NCBI RefSeq assembly: GCF_014697415.1
Contig: NZ_JACJRT010000016.1
Location: forward strand, 1-56,603
Direction: 5' to 3'
Length of the DNA stretch: 56,603 nt
Origin: Cyanobium sp. FACHB-13342
GTDB taxonomy: Bacteria > Cyanobacteriota > Cyanobacteriia > PCC-6307 > Cyanobiaceae
The position numbers and the translations under genes were made by a program. The first letter of the stretch is position 1. Each line of letters starts with the position of its first letter. This document shows, one piece after another, positions 11,853 to 18,561 of this stretch. A model generated the notes under the pieces. The model saw nothing but the letters and a program-made list of their open reading frames with translations. It did no database searches and had not been told where the DNA came from.

Positions 11853-12937
11853 TTCCGCGGAATCACCATGCCGCTGCGCAGCTGGGCCAGGTTGCCGATC
11901 ACCACGGCATCGCTGGCGCTCAGGCCGTTCAGCACGGCGAAACGGCCGGCCTGCAGGCTGCCGAGGGACACCGGCGTCTGCACCGCCACCAACGCCCCGG
12001 CCGGCGGAGCGGGAGTGATCGGTGCGCCGATCAGGTGCTGGGCCTCCCCGGGCGACACCGCCCGAAACACGAAGGTCTGCCCGGCCTGCAGCAGCACCGC
12101 CGCCTGGGGAAGCGCCAGCGTGTTGGTCGCCCCGAAACGCAAGCTGGCTTGCACGCGCTGTTGATCCCGCAGGGCGCCATCGGCGTTGGTGAAGGTGGCC
12201 TTCACCAGCAGCGTCTGGGTGCGCCGATCGAGCGAGGGGGCGATGAACGTCACGGTGCCCATCGCCTTGAGGGCAGGCTTGTCGGGCGCCTGCAGCTCCA
12301 CCGGCATGCCGAGGCGCACGCGATAGGCCTGCTCACCCGGCACATCGAGCCGCACCCAGAGGCGGCGGTTGTCCACAATGGTGGTGATCGTCTCACCGCG
12401 ACGCACCACAGCTCCCAGCTTGTGCTGGATGTCGCCCACCATGCCGGCGATCGGCGCCGTCACGTCCTTGTAGGCAAGGGTGGCCGCGCTGGCCTTCAGC
12501 TGCTCGGCGCTGGTGATCGCGGCCGTCACCTTGGCATCGCGCTGCTTGGTGGAGGCGGCGCCCTGCTCATTGAGAAAGATGTAGCGCTCCGCCTCGAGGC
12601 GATCCTCCCGGGCCTGGGCGGCGGCGGCGGCCACGCTGGCCTGCTGCTGGAGCTGGTCGAGCCGGAACAGGGGATCGCCGGGGCGCACCAGCTGCCCCTC
12701 ACGCATCGGCATCGCCACGATGCGGCCATCGATCTCGGCCGCCAGGGGCACGTTGGCGATCGATTCGAGGGTGCTCTGGTAGGTGGCCTGGTCGGTAAAG
12801 GTCTGCCGCGTTGGGCTGACCAGCGAAAAGGTGGGCGGGGGAGGGGGCGGGGGTGGCTTGACACAGCCGCCGAGGCCGACCAGAGACAGCAAGCCGAGCC
12901 ATGACAGCGTGCGCCTGGACTGGAACGGTCGGCGCAC
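11849..12937 (-). CDS. RND efflux membrane-fusion protein, lipoprotein
   Basis: Periplasmic adaptor of the HlyD/AcrA type, 362 aa, partner of the pump encoded next to it. The GTG at 12937 has an AGGAG seven bases upstream and gives a lipoprotein signal (LSWLGLLSLVGLGGC). The mature protein begins Cys-Val-Lys followed by eight prolines, an unusual rigid linker. Next come a lipoyl/barrel half (IDGRIVAMPMREGQLVRPGD), an alpha-hairpin (QQQASVAAAAAQAREDRLEA) and the second barrel half (YKDVTAPIAGMVGDI). Earlier in-frame starts would put non-signal sequence before the lipobox and run into the palindrome at 13060. Confidence 0.9.
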   Translation of the reverse strand: MRRPFQSRRTLSWLGLLSLVGLGGCVKPPPPPPPPTFSLVSPTRQTFTDQATYQSTLESIANVPLAAEIDGRIVAMPMREGQLVRPGDPLFRLDQLQQQASVAAAAAQAREDRLEAERYIFLNEQGAASTKQRDAKVTAAITSAEQLKASAATLAYKDVTAPIAGMVGDIQHKLGAVVRRGETITTIVDNRRLWVRLDVPGEQAYRVRLGMPVELQAPDKPALKAMGTVTFIAPSLDRRTQTLLVKATFTNADGALRDQQRVQASLRFGATNTLALPQAAVLLQAGQTFVFRAVSPGEAQHLIGAPITPAPPAGALVAVQTPVSLGSLQAGRFAVLNGLSASDAVVIGNLAQLRSGMVIPRK

Positions 12938-13059
12938 GGAAAGCTCCTGGGTATCGCAAAAACTAGGAACCCTGACCCACAGGGTCAAGCCAGCGCCGCA
13001 CGCCCGAGGCGCGGGTGAACACGCGCGAGCAGGCCCAGCTGGCCTGGTTCTGACCCACC

Positions 13060-13100
13060 CGGATCGGCGATTGCCCCCGTTTGGGGGCATCGCTGATCCG
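13060..13100. repeat. Palindromic hairpin element A
   Basis: Near-perfect inverted repeat. The left arm 13060-13078 (cggatcggcgat, extra t, gcccccc-type end) pairs with the right arm 13083-13100 around a GTTT loop, with one bulge and one G-T pair. It lies between the divergent membrane-fusion protein gene and the small plus-strand ORF. It is not followed by a T-tract, so it is not a typical terminator. Its core (gat-gccccc-loop-ggggg-catc) resembles the hairpin at 14272-14316. Confidence 0.75.
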
Positions 13101-13144
13101 CCACTGGGAGCAGACTGAACGAAACAGCAAATCGGGGGTCCGCC

Positions 13145-13318
13145 ATGACGGACTTCAATACCTGCCTTGGGCGCACCTGCCTGAAGTGGAGCGACGACGG
13201 CGAACTCACCTCTCTGGATCTCAGCCTCGTGCTGGAGCGCCTAGCCCAAGTGGATCAGGAAGTGTCGGGCCTGCGCACCGACACTTCCGACTGCCAGCCC
13301 TGTCCCTCAATCAGCTGA
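13145..13318 (+). CDS. Small ORF, 57 aa, hypothetical
   Basis: Starts ATG with sequence MTDFNTCLGRTCLKW and ends DCQPCPSIS. It contains four Cys in two groups (CLGRTC and CQPC), with a predicted helix between them (SLDLSLVLERLAQVDQEVSG). The CxxxxC plus CxxC pattern could bind a metal or form disulfides. No clear ribosome-binding site is seen. The regular amphipathic pattern and third-position GC support coding, but I do not recognise the family. Confidence 0.4.
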   Translation: MTDFNTCLGRTCLKWSDDGELTSLDLSLVLERLAQVDQEVSGLRTDTSDCQPCPSIS

Positions 13319-13358
13319 AGGCCTTTCACGCCTGGGCCGCCCCTGCTTGGGCAGGGAC

Positions 13359-14228
13359 TCAGAGGGGCGACTGCTCGGCGTGGGTCAGGGCGTAGCGGGT
13401 GTGGAGCTCAGTGCTGGCGCCCGGTGCCAGCTCGATCTTGCGGTCGCCACTCAGCAGCGATTGGCGCGGGCCGCTCCAGGGTTCGATGCACACCATCGGC
13501 CGAGGGGGTTCGGTCCAGAGCACCACCAGATCGAAGGGATGGCTGAGCTGCAGTTCGAGGGTGGCGCCGTCCGCCTCATCCACCAGGCGCACCGCACCGG
13601 TGGGACGCACCAGCAGATCGATGCCCTGGGGCAGTCGTTGCATCTGCTCGGCGGTGGACGCGGGAGCCATCGTGAGGTGATTCAGGCATTCGTCGGGCAG
13701 CCCCTCAAACCGCACCCCATCCAGGCTGGAGAGGTTGAAGTAGGGGTGCAGCCCGAAGCTGAACGGCATCGGGGCCGCGCTGCGGTTGCTCACCGTGGTG
13801 CCGATCTCCAGGGCACCGGGAGCCAGCCGCACCTCCATGCGCAGCAGGAACTGGAAGGGATAGGACTGGAGGGTCTCCTCGGTGTCGATCAACTCCAGGG
13901 CCACGCCGCGGCCGTCGGCGAGGGGTTCCATCCGCCAGGGCAACTGCCGCGCAAAGCCGTGCTGGCCAACGGTGAAGGTGCCCTGGGGCAGGGGCAATTG
14001 GTTATCCGGCAGCCCGCCGGTGATCGGGAACAGCACCGGAAAACCGCCCCGCACCGACTGGGCGGGATCGAGGAAACGCTCGAGATCGAGGTACACCACC
14101 TCCCGGTCGCCGCAGCGCCAGCCACTGATCAAGCCGCCGCGCTCGGGCACCACCCGCAGCAGGTCACCGCTGGTGGGATCGCTGAACTCCCAATGGGGAT
14201 AGGGAAGGTCGCACTGTCTGAGGGGCAT
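13359..14228 (-). CDS. Aldose 1-epimerase / galactose mutarotase-like protein
   Basis: A 289-residue beta-sandwich enzyme of the galactose mutarotase superfamily, possibly of the glucose-6-phosphate 1-epimerase (YeaD) type. Visible markers are the substrate-loop FPVLFPITGGLPDNQ near residue 65, FSFGLHPYFNLS near 155 with the catalytic-type His, and VLWTEPPRPMVCIEPWSGP near 245 with the usual Glu. It likely catalyses anomer interconversion of a hexose or hexose phosphate in the cytoplasm. The exact sugar cannot be told from sequence. ATG at 14228. The upstream region holds palindrome B, shared with the divergent Coq4-like gene. Confidence 0.85.
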   Translation of the reverse strand: MPLRQCDLPYPHWEFSDPTSGDLLRVVPERGGLISGWRCGDREVVYLDLERFLDPAQSVRGGFPVLFPITGGLPDNQLPLPQGTFTVGQHGFARQLPWRMEPLADGRGVALELIDTEETLQSYPFQFLLRMEVRLAPGALEIGTTVSNRSAAPMPFSFGLHPYFNLSSLDGVRFEGLPDECLNHLTMAPASTAEQMQRLPQGIDLLVRPTGAVRLVDEADGATLELQLSHPFDLVVLWTEPPRPMVCIEPWSGPRQSLLSGDRKIELAPGASTELHTRYALTHAEQSPL

Positions 14229-14271
14229 GGTGGTCAGTGCTGGTCGGATTCGAACCCACTCTGACGCTCAG

Positions 14272-14316
14272 CCTCACCAACCGATGCCCCCCATTCGGGG
14301 ACATCGGTTGGTGAGG
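14272..14316. repeat. Palindromic hairpin element B
   Basis: Perfect 15-bp arms, CCTCACCAACCGATG (14272-14286) and its complement at 14302-14316, enclose an inner cccc/gggg stem and a short cattc loop. It lies between two divergent genes and has no T-tract on either side, so it is unlikely to be a simple terminator. The core matches hairpin A, suggesting a dispersed repeat family. Confidence 0.8.
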
Positions 14317-14374
14317 CCGGGTTGGCCACCAGCCATCGGCTGGATTGGAATGCCCTGCCGCTGCCTCCCCTGCC

Positions 14375-15070
14375 ATGCGTTCTTCCCTGCGCCGCCAGCT
14401 GCTGCACCTGGCCACCGATCTCTCGGCCTTGGCAGCCCACCCGGACGACCTGGGCCATGGCTTCGATCTGCTCACCCGCAGCTATGCCACACCGGTGGCG
14501 GATGCCGCCCGCGCCGCCCTGCGCAGCGACCCGGCGATCGCGCCGCTGATCCGCGAGCGCTACTGGGGGCCCTGGCCCAGCCCGGCCGAGCTGCTGGCGT
14601 TGCCTGCGCAAAGCCTCGGCCACGCCTACGCCAGCTGGTTCGCCAATGCGGGCGGCCAGCCCCTGCCCGATCCGGTGTTGCACGCCGGCAACGATGGCGA
14701 CGACACCTGGCTGCACCAGCGGGTGCGCCACACCCATGACCTCTGGCATGTGGTGTGCGGCTGCCCGCCCACGGCGGCCGGGGAAGCGGCGATGAGTGCT
14801 GTAACCGTGATGCAGCTGCGCTGGCCCGGCAGCGCCATGCTGCTGGGGGCCGATCTGCTGCATCGCTGCCTCGAGGGCCCCGTCGCCGGCGACGTGGACG
14901 TGGGGCAGGCAGCGGCCTACGGCCTGGAACTGGGCCGGGTCTGCGCACCGCTGCTGGCCCAGCGCTGGGAGCAGGGTTGGGACCGGGCCCTGGCCGACTG
15001 GCGCAAGCAGCTGGGCATCACCGCCCTGGTGGAGCGCTCGCCGTTCAGGACGGAGATGGCTCGGGGCTGA
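14375..15070 (+). CDS. Coq4-like family protein
   Basis: 231-residue protein with the Coq4 signature HDxxH(x11)E: HDLWH, then exactly eleven residues, then Glu (in RVRHTHDLWHVVCGCPPTAA and the following GE). Coq4 proteins act in quinone biosynthesis and bind Zn and prenyl lipid. Here the substrate could relate to plastoquinone or another isoprenoid, which is inference. ATG 14375 (MRSSLRRQLLHLATDL) is chosen over 14345 because the extra ten residues look unstructured. It is soluble or peripheral, with no membrane segment. The 3' end overlaps the convergent antiporter gene by 26 bp. Confidence 0.75.
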   Translation: MRSSLRRQLLHLATDLSALAAHPDDLGHGFDLLTRSYATPVADAARAALRSDPAIAPLIRERYWGPWPSPAELLALPAQSLGHAYASWFANAGGQPLPDPVLHAGNDGDDTWLHQRVRHTHDLWHVVCGCPPTAAGEAAMSAVTVMQLRWPGSAMLLGADLLHRCLEGPVAGDVDVGQAAAYGLELGRVCAPLLAQRWEQGWDRALADWRKQLGITALVERSPFRTEMARG

Positions 15071-16376
15071 ACGGCAGCAATCGGCGCAGCAGCAGCGGCT
15101 GCAGCAACAAATCCGCCAGCACCACCACGAACAGCAAGGCCAGCAGCTGACCCGCCAGGGGCTCCGCCAACGCCGGGACAACCCCGCGCAGGTGAGGCAG
15201 TTCCTCTGTCATCGACACCGCCAGCGCCAGGGGCACCGCCGCCCGCAGCCCGCCACCGGCAATTACCAGGCGATCGGGCCAGGGGAAGCGGGCTGCCGGC
15301 AGCAGGGCCCACACCGCCAACAACCGCGCCAGCGGCACCACGATCGCCAGGGCGAGCCCCAGCGGCAGCACCGTGATCAGCGCGGCGGGCTTCACCAGCA
15401 GGCCGAGCAACAGCAGCACCGTGATTTCGGCGGCCGTGTTCAGCGGATGCATCACCCGGCCCAGGGCCTGCTGCTCAAAGCGACCGATCCGGTAGCGGCC
15501 GTTGGAGAGCAATACCCCGGCCACGAACACCGCCAGCAGCCCACCACCCCCCAGCAGCTGGCCGAAGCCGAAGGCCACAAAGGCCAGCGCCACCGCCACC
15601 AGCAGCAGCATGGGCTCGGAGCGCACCAGGGCATCGATCAGGCGCGGCGCCAGGGCGCCCACGATCAACCCGGCCAGCAGGCCAGCGCCCACATGCAACC
15701 CAACCGCACCCAGCTGCTCGGGCAGGCGACTGGCCAACACCCCATGCAGGGCCTGATGGTCGCCATGGGGGTGGGCCTGCAACACACCGGCCACCAAGCC
15801 GAAGCCCAGCAAGGTCACCACCGTGTTCACCGCCACCTCGAACTGCAGGAGGTGGCTGAGGCGGCCGCGGATGGAATGGCCCAGCGCCACCAGCAGATCC
15901 TCGATGGCGCCGCTGTCGGTGGCGCCCAGGCAGCACACCGCCAGCACCGCGGCGGCCGGCGGCACCCCACCTGGAACCAGAGGCGACAGCACCAGGAGCG
16001 CCAGAGCCGCGACCGCCACGGTGATCAACGCACCACCACAGCCCAGCTGCAGGCCTGCGGCGGTCATGCCGCGGATGCGGCGCAGGTCGGTCTTGAGACC
16101 GGCGTAGAAGATCAGCAGCGCCAGGCTTACCCGGTGCAGGGTCTCCACCTGCAGCGGGCCGAGGGGCTGGGCCTGGGTCAAAAACTCCGTGGGAATCAGC
16201 AGGCCCAGCAGCAGCACGGCGGCCGCCCCCGGCAACCGCCAGGTCGCCGCCAGGCGATCCACGGCCAGGGCCGCCAGGTAGATCAGCCCCAGCCCCAGAA
16301 AAAATCCGCGCGGCAGCAGCGTGCCCTCCAGATGGGCGTGGGGCAGGGGCAGGGCGATCAGCACAGGGCTCAGCAC
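15045..16376 (-). CDS. Sodium/proton antiporter-like (CPA family) membrane protein
   Basis: About 443 residues with ten or more hydrophobic segments, from GFFLGLGLIYLAALAVDRLA through LLALLFVVVLADLLLQPLLL. The CCLGATDSGAIEDLLVALGH region resembles the ion-binding core of Na+/H+ exchangers of the CPA type (GATDxxAV-like). It probably exchanges Na+ or K+ for H+ at the plasma membrane. The start is uncertain: GTG 16376 is preferred because the frame upstream to ATG 16508 reads through the octamer repeat and is not membrane-like. There is no C-terminal TrkA-C or Usp domain. It converges with the Coq4-like gene. Confidence 0.85.
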   Translation of the reverse strand: MLSPVLIALPLPHAHLEGTLLPRGFFLGLGLIYLAALAVDRLAATWRLPGAAAVLLLGLLIPTEFLTQAQPLGPLQVETLHRVSLALLIFYAGLKTDLRRIRGMTAAGLQLGCGGALITVAVAALALLVLSPLVPGGVPPAAAVLAVCCLGATDSGAIEDLLVALGHSIRGRLSHLLQFEVAVNTVVTLLGFGLVAGVLQAHPHGDHQALHGVLASRLPEQLGAVGLHVGAGLLAGLIVGALAPRLIDALVRSEPMLLLVAVALAFVAFGFGQLLGGGGLLAVFVAGVLLSNGRYRIGRFEQQALGRVMHPLNTAAEITVLLLLGLLVKPAALITVLPLGLALAIVVPLARLLAVWALLPAARFPWPDRLVIAGGGLRAAVPLALAVSMTEELPHLRGVVPALAEPLAGQLLALLFVVVLADLLLQPLLLRRLLPFSPEPSPS

Positions 16377-16460
16377 CTGGATCTGCAGCAGCAGCGGCCT
16401 AATCCTCGCTCGGGGGCAGGACTGGCCGGGCTGAGCAAAGCACGCGCCGCCAGGAGACGG

Positions 16461-16500
16461 TGATGTGCTGATGCGCTGATGCAGTGATGCAGTGATGCAG
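16461..16500. repeat. 8-bp tandem repeat, five copies
   Basis: Five consecutive octamers: tgatgtgc, tgatgcgc, then tgatgcag three times. The array ends one base before the ATG of the antitoxin gene and sits upstream of the antiporter gene on the other strand. A period of 8 is not a multiple of three, so the array is unlikely to be coding. It could vary in length by slipped pairing and alter promoter or leader spacing. Confidence 0.9.
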
Positions 16501-16501
16501 A

Positions 16502-16762
16502 ATGGCATTCATGCGCACCACGCTCGACATCGAAGACGATGTGCTGGCCGCTGCCCGGGAGCTGGCCCGCCGCCAGGGCACCACGGCAGGCCAGATGGTG
16601 TCGCGCCTGTTGCGGGCTGCGCTCAGCGGCGCCGCCTCCACGGGTCAGGCTGCGGTCGAAACACCTCCCACCATCGCCGGATTCCGCCCCTTCCAGGCCC
16701 GGGGCGGAGCGGTGGTGACCAACGAGCAGATCGATCAGCTGCGGGATGAGGCCGGCCTCTGA
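16502..16762 (+). CDS. vapB: VapB-like ribbon-helix-helix antitoxin
   Basis: 86-residue protein. The N-terminal MRTTLDIEDDVLAAARELAR, followed by RQGTTAGQMVSRLLRAAL, forms a strand-helix-helix of the ribbon-helix-helix type, which binds operator DNA as a dimer. The C-terminal half (IAGFRPFQARGGAVVTNEQI and DQLRDEAGL) is the usual flexible toxin-binding tail of VapB proteins. The start may be ATG 16502 or ATG 16511. Its stop overlaps the toxin start (TGATG). VapB normally neutralises VapC and represses its own operon. The octamer array lies directly upstream where the operator would be expected. Confidence 0.85.
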   Translation: MAFMRTTLDIEDDVLAAARELARRQGTTAGQMVSRLLRAALSGAASTGQAAVETPPTIAGFRPFQARGGAVVTNEQIDQLRDEAGL

Positions 16763-17202
16763 TGGGCCGGGCCCTGCTCGACATCAACGTGCTGATCGCT
16801 CTGCTGGATCAGGGCCATCTGCTGCATCGGCCCGCCACCCGCTGGCTGGAGGGGCAACTCGAGCAGGGCTGGGCCACCTGCCCGATCACCGAGAACGGCG
16901 TGGTGCGGATCATGGCCCAACCCGCTTACCCCAATGCGCAACCGGCCGCCCTGGTGGCGGCACGCCTGGCGGAAGCCTGCAGCCATGCCAGCCATGCGTT
17001 CTGGCCGGAGCCGATCAGCCTGCTGCAGGAGGGGTTGATCCGCTGGGACCGGCTGCTGGGCCCACGCCAGATCACCGATGCCTACCTGCTGGCCCTGGCC
17101 GCCAGCCAGGGCGGCTGCTTCGCCAGCTTCGATCAGCGCATCACTCCTGAAGTGGTGCCCAGTGCCGAGGCCCACCATCTCTGCCTGATTCCGTGCAGCT
17201 GA
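16762..17202 (+). CDS. vapC: VapC-like PIN-domain toxin
   Basis: 146-residue PIN-domain ribonuclease. The acidic metal-binding residues are all present: Asp7 (LLDINVLIALLD), Glu44 (ITENGVVRI), Asp106 (ITDAYLLALA) and Asp124 (SFDQRI). Family members cut tRNA or rRNA when released from the antitoxin. The gene overlaps the antitoxin stop by one base, as expected for coupled translation. The catalytic site looks intact. A C-terminal tail of about 20 residues (VPSAEAHHLCLIPCS) ends the protein. Confidence 0.9.
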   Translation: MGRALLDINVLIALLDQGHLLHRPATRWLEGQLEQGWATCPITENGVVRIMAQPAYPNAQPAALVAARLAEACSHASHAFWPEPISLLQEGLIRWDRLLGPRQITDAYLLALAASQGGCFASFDQRITPEVVPSAEAHHLCLIPCS

Positions 17203-17306
17203 ACAGGCCCTCTCAAACGGATGAGCCGTGAACGGATGACCAGTGGCTCCAGCCTGGCCACCATGGGCGCTGGTGCGGTTGAGGCCGGATCCATCAGCCC
17301 CGAACG

Positions 17307-18092
17307 ATGCTGTATTTCTTCCCGAACTTCGGCCTTGGGCCGGTCATCCTTGCGCTGATCGTCAGCGCGGCCCTCGGGCTTGGCGCCTACCTGATTGTTT
17401 TCAAGACCAGACTGTTCGACCACCTGATCAACAAGCCCTTGGTGGGGCCCTACGTGGGTGTCCCCATTACGGTCCTGGCCTTGCTGCTGGCCTTCATGGC
17501 GTCGTCCGTGTGGCAGAACACATCGGCAGCGGCAGCCGCCCTGCAGAACGAAGCGACAGCCCTGAGCAGGCTTGGGATCATCGCGGCGACATCCCCCGCA
17601 CTCGCGAGCGAGCTGAAGGGCGAACTCTCGTCATACATCCAGCTGGTTGAGCAGGGCGAATGGGGCAGGGAGTACAACATGCGGCGCGCTCCAGAGATCG
17701 ATCAAACCCTTTCCAACCTCTACAGGCGCGCCTGGACGATCGACGCTGGCGCCTGCACCGTGCGGGAGCCCGGATCCCTCTGCACGACCAAAGCCATGGC
17801 GGCGGAGATCCTCACCGAAATCAAGCAGCTCGAAGCAGCCCGGGAGCAACGCCTCTCGATCGGAAGCCAATCGAATCTGGGCTATGCGAGAAAGTGGGCT
17901 TTCATCTATCTGCTGACGCTGGTTTCCAACGTCACGCTTGGCGCCGTGCATCGTGCCAATCGCCACACGGCGATCACGGCCATCGTGCTCTGGTGCCTAT
18001 GCACAGCCCTGGTCTTTTCCATGATCAAGCTGCATATCCACCCCTACAAAGGCTTCAACCCACTCACGCCTGATTTCACCAGCCTGGGCTGA
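17307..18092 (+). CDS. DUF4239-like membrane protein
   Basis: 261 residues with membrane segments at the N-terminus (LGPVILALIVSAALGLGAYL), near residues 48-64 (VPITVLALLLAFMASSVWQN) and a C-terminal pair (WAFIYLLTLVSNVTLGAV and TAITAIVLWCLCTALVFSMI). The central soluble helical part (NTSAAAAALQNEATALSRLG, then residues to about 170) resembles the bestrophin-like DUF4239 family, whose role is unsettled (possibly ion transport). ATG 17307 directly precedes the first membrane segment. The next gene starts 12 bp downstream, so they may be cotranscribed. Family assignment is by overall layout, not by a diagnostic motif. Confidence 0.65.
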   Translation: MLYFFPNFGLGPVILALIVSAALGLGAYLIVFKTRLFDHLINKPLVGPYVGVPITVLALLLAFMASSVWQNTSAAAAALQNEATALSRLGIIAATSPALASELKGELSSYIQLVEQGEWGREYNMRRAPEIDQTLSNLYRRAWTIDAGACTVREPGSLCTTKAMAAEILTEIKQLEAAREQRLSIGSQSNLGYARKWAFIYLLTLVSNVTLGAVHRANRHTAITAIVLWCLCTALVFSMIKLHIHPYKGFNPLTPDFTSLG

Positions 18093-18104
18093 TCCTGCCG
18101 ACCC

Positions 18105-18545
18105 ATGCACCGCCAACCCATGCCCGTCCGACTGCCCCATCCCGGCCGGTTCGCCCAGCTCCCCCTGATTGTGCTGGCCCTGGCCGCCGGCAGCGCCGCA
18201 TCGGCCACCCCCCTGCCCTGCAGCAACGCCACCCTTAAGGGCACCTACCTCTACAGCGAAAGCGGCGTGCTCAACGGCAAGCCCTATGCCGAGAGCGGCC
18301 GCGAGGTGTACGACGGCCAGGGCGGCATCGTGCTGAGCTATCGCGGCTCCGATGGCTCCGGTGGGGTGGAGAAGGCCACCTACCGCGTCAACGCCGACTG
18401 CACCGCCACGGCGACCTACCCCGACGGCCAGAAGGCCACCAGCTTCATCAGCCCGGACGGCAGCCGCTTCGTGTACACGATCACGGCCGCGCCGGGCAGC
18501 CAACCCACCGCCCTCTCCGGCTCGGAGGTGCGGGTGGCGCCCTGA
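18105..18545 (+). CDS. Hypothetical exported protein, 146 aa
   Basis: A signal peptide is evident (LPLIVLALAAGSAASA, about residues 19-34). The mature protein is small and beta-rich, with two Cys (LPCSNATLKGTYLYSESG and VNADCTATATYPDGQK) that probably form a disulfide. The GTYLYSESG...GREVYDGQGGIVLSYRGSD pattern resembles secreted eight-stranded beta-barrel proteins of unknown function. Start ATG 18105 or ATG 18120 (MPVRLPHPG). It converges with the hydrolase gene ending at 18562. Confidence 0.7.
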   Translation: MHRQPMPVRLPHPGRFAQLPLIVLALAAGSAASATPLPCSNATLKGTYLYSESGVLNGKPYAESGREVYDGQGGIVLSYRGSDGSGGVEKATYRVNADCTATATYPDGQKATSFISPDGSRFVYTITAAPGSQPTALSGSEVRVAP

Positions 18546-18561
18546 GGCCTCAGCCTGGCAA

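Noticed and set aside
14234-14330. Possible tRNA on the minus strand (gtgggttcgaatcc-like T arm near 14240-14256)
   Set aside because: Only the T arm fits, with a mismatch in its stem. No acceptor stem, D arm or anticodon arm can be formed; the adjoining sequence is the perfect hairpin B.
15060-15070. Frameshift at the overlap of the Coq4-like and antiporter genes
   Set aside because: The 26-bp convergent overlap keeps both conserved ends intact; such overlaps are common in compact genomes.
15192-16463. 423-codon plus-strand frame opposite the antiporter
   Set aside because: Gln/His-rich antisense shadow; membrane segments and exchanger motifs are on the minus strand.
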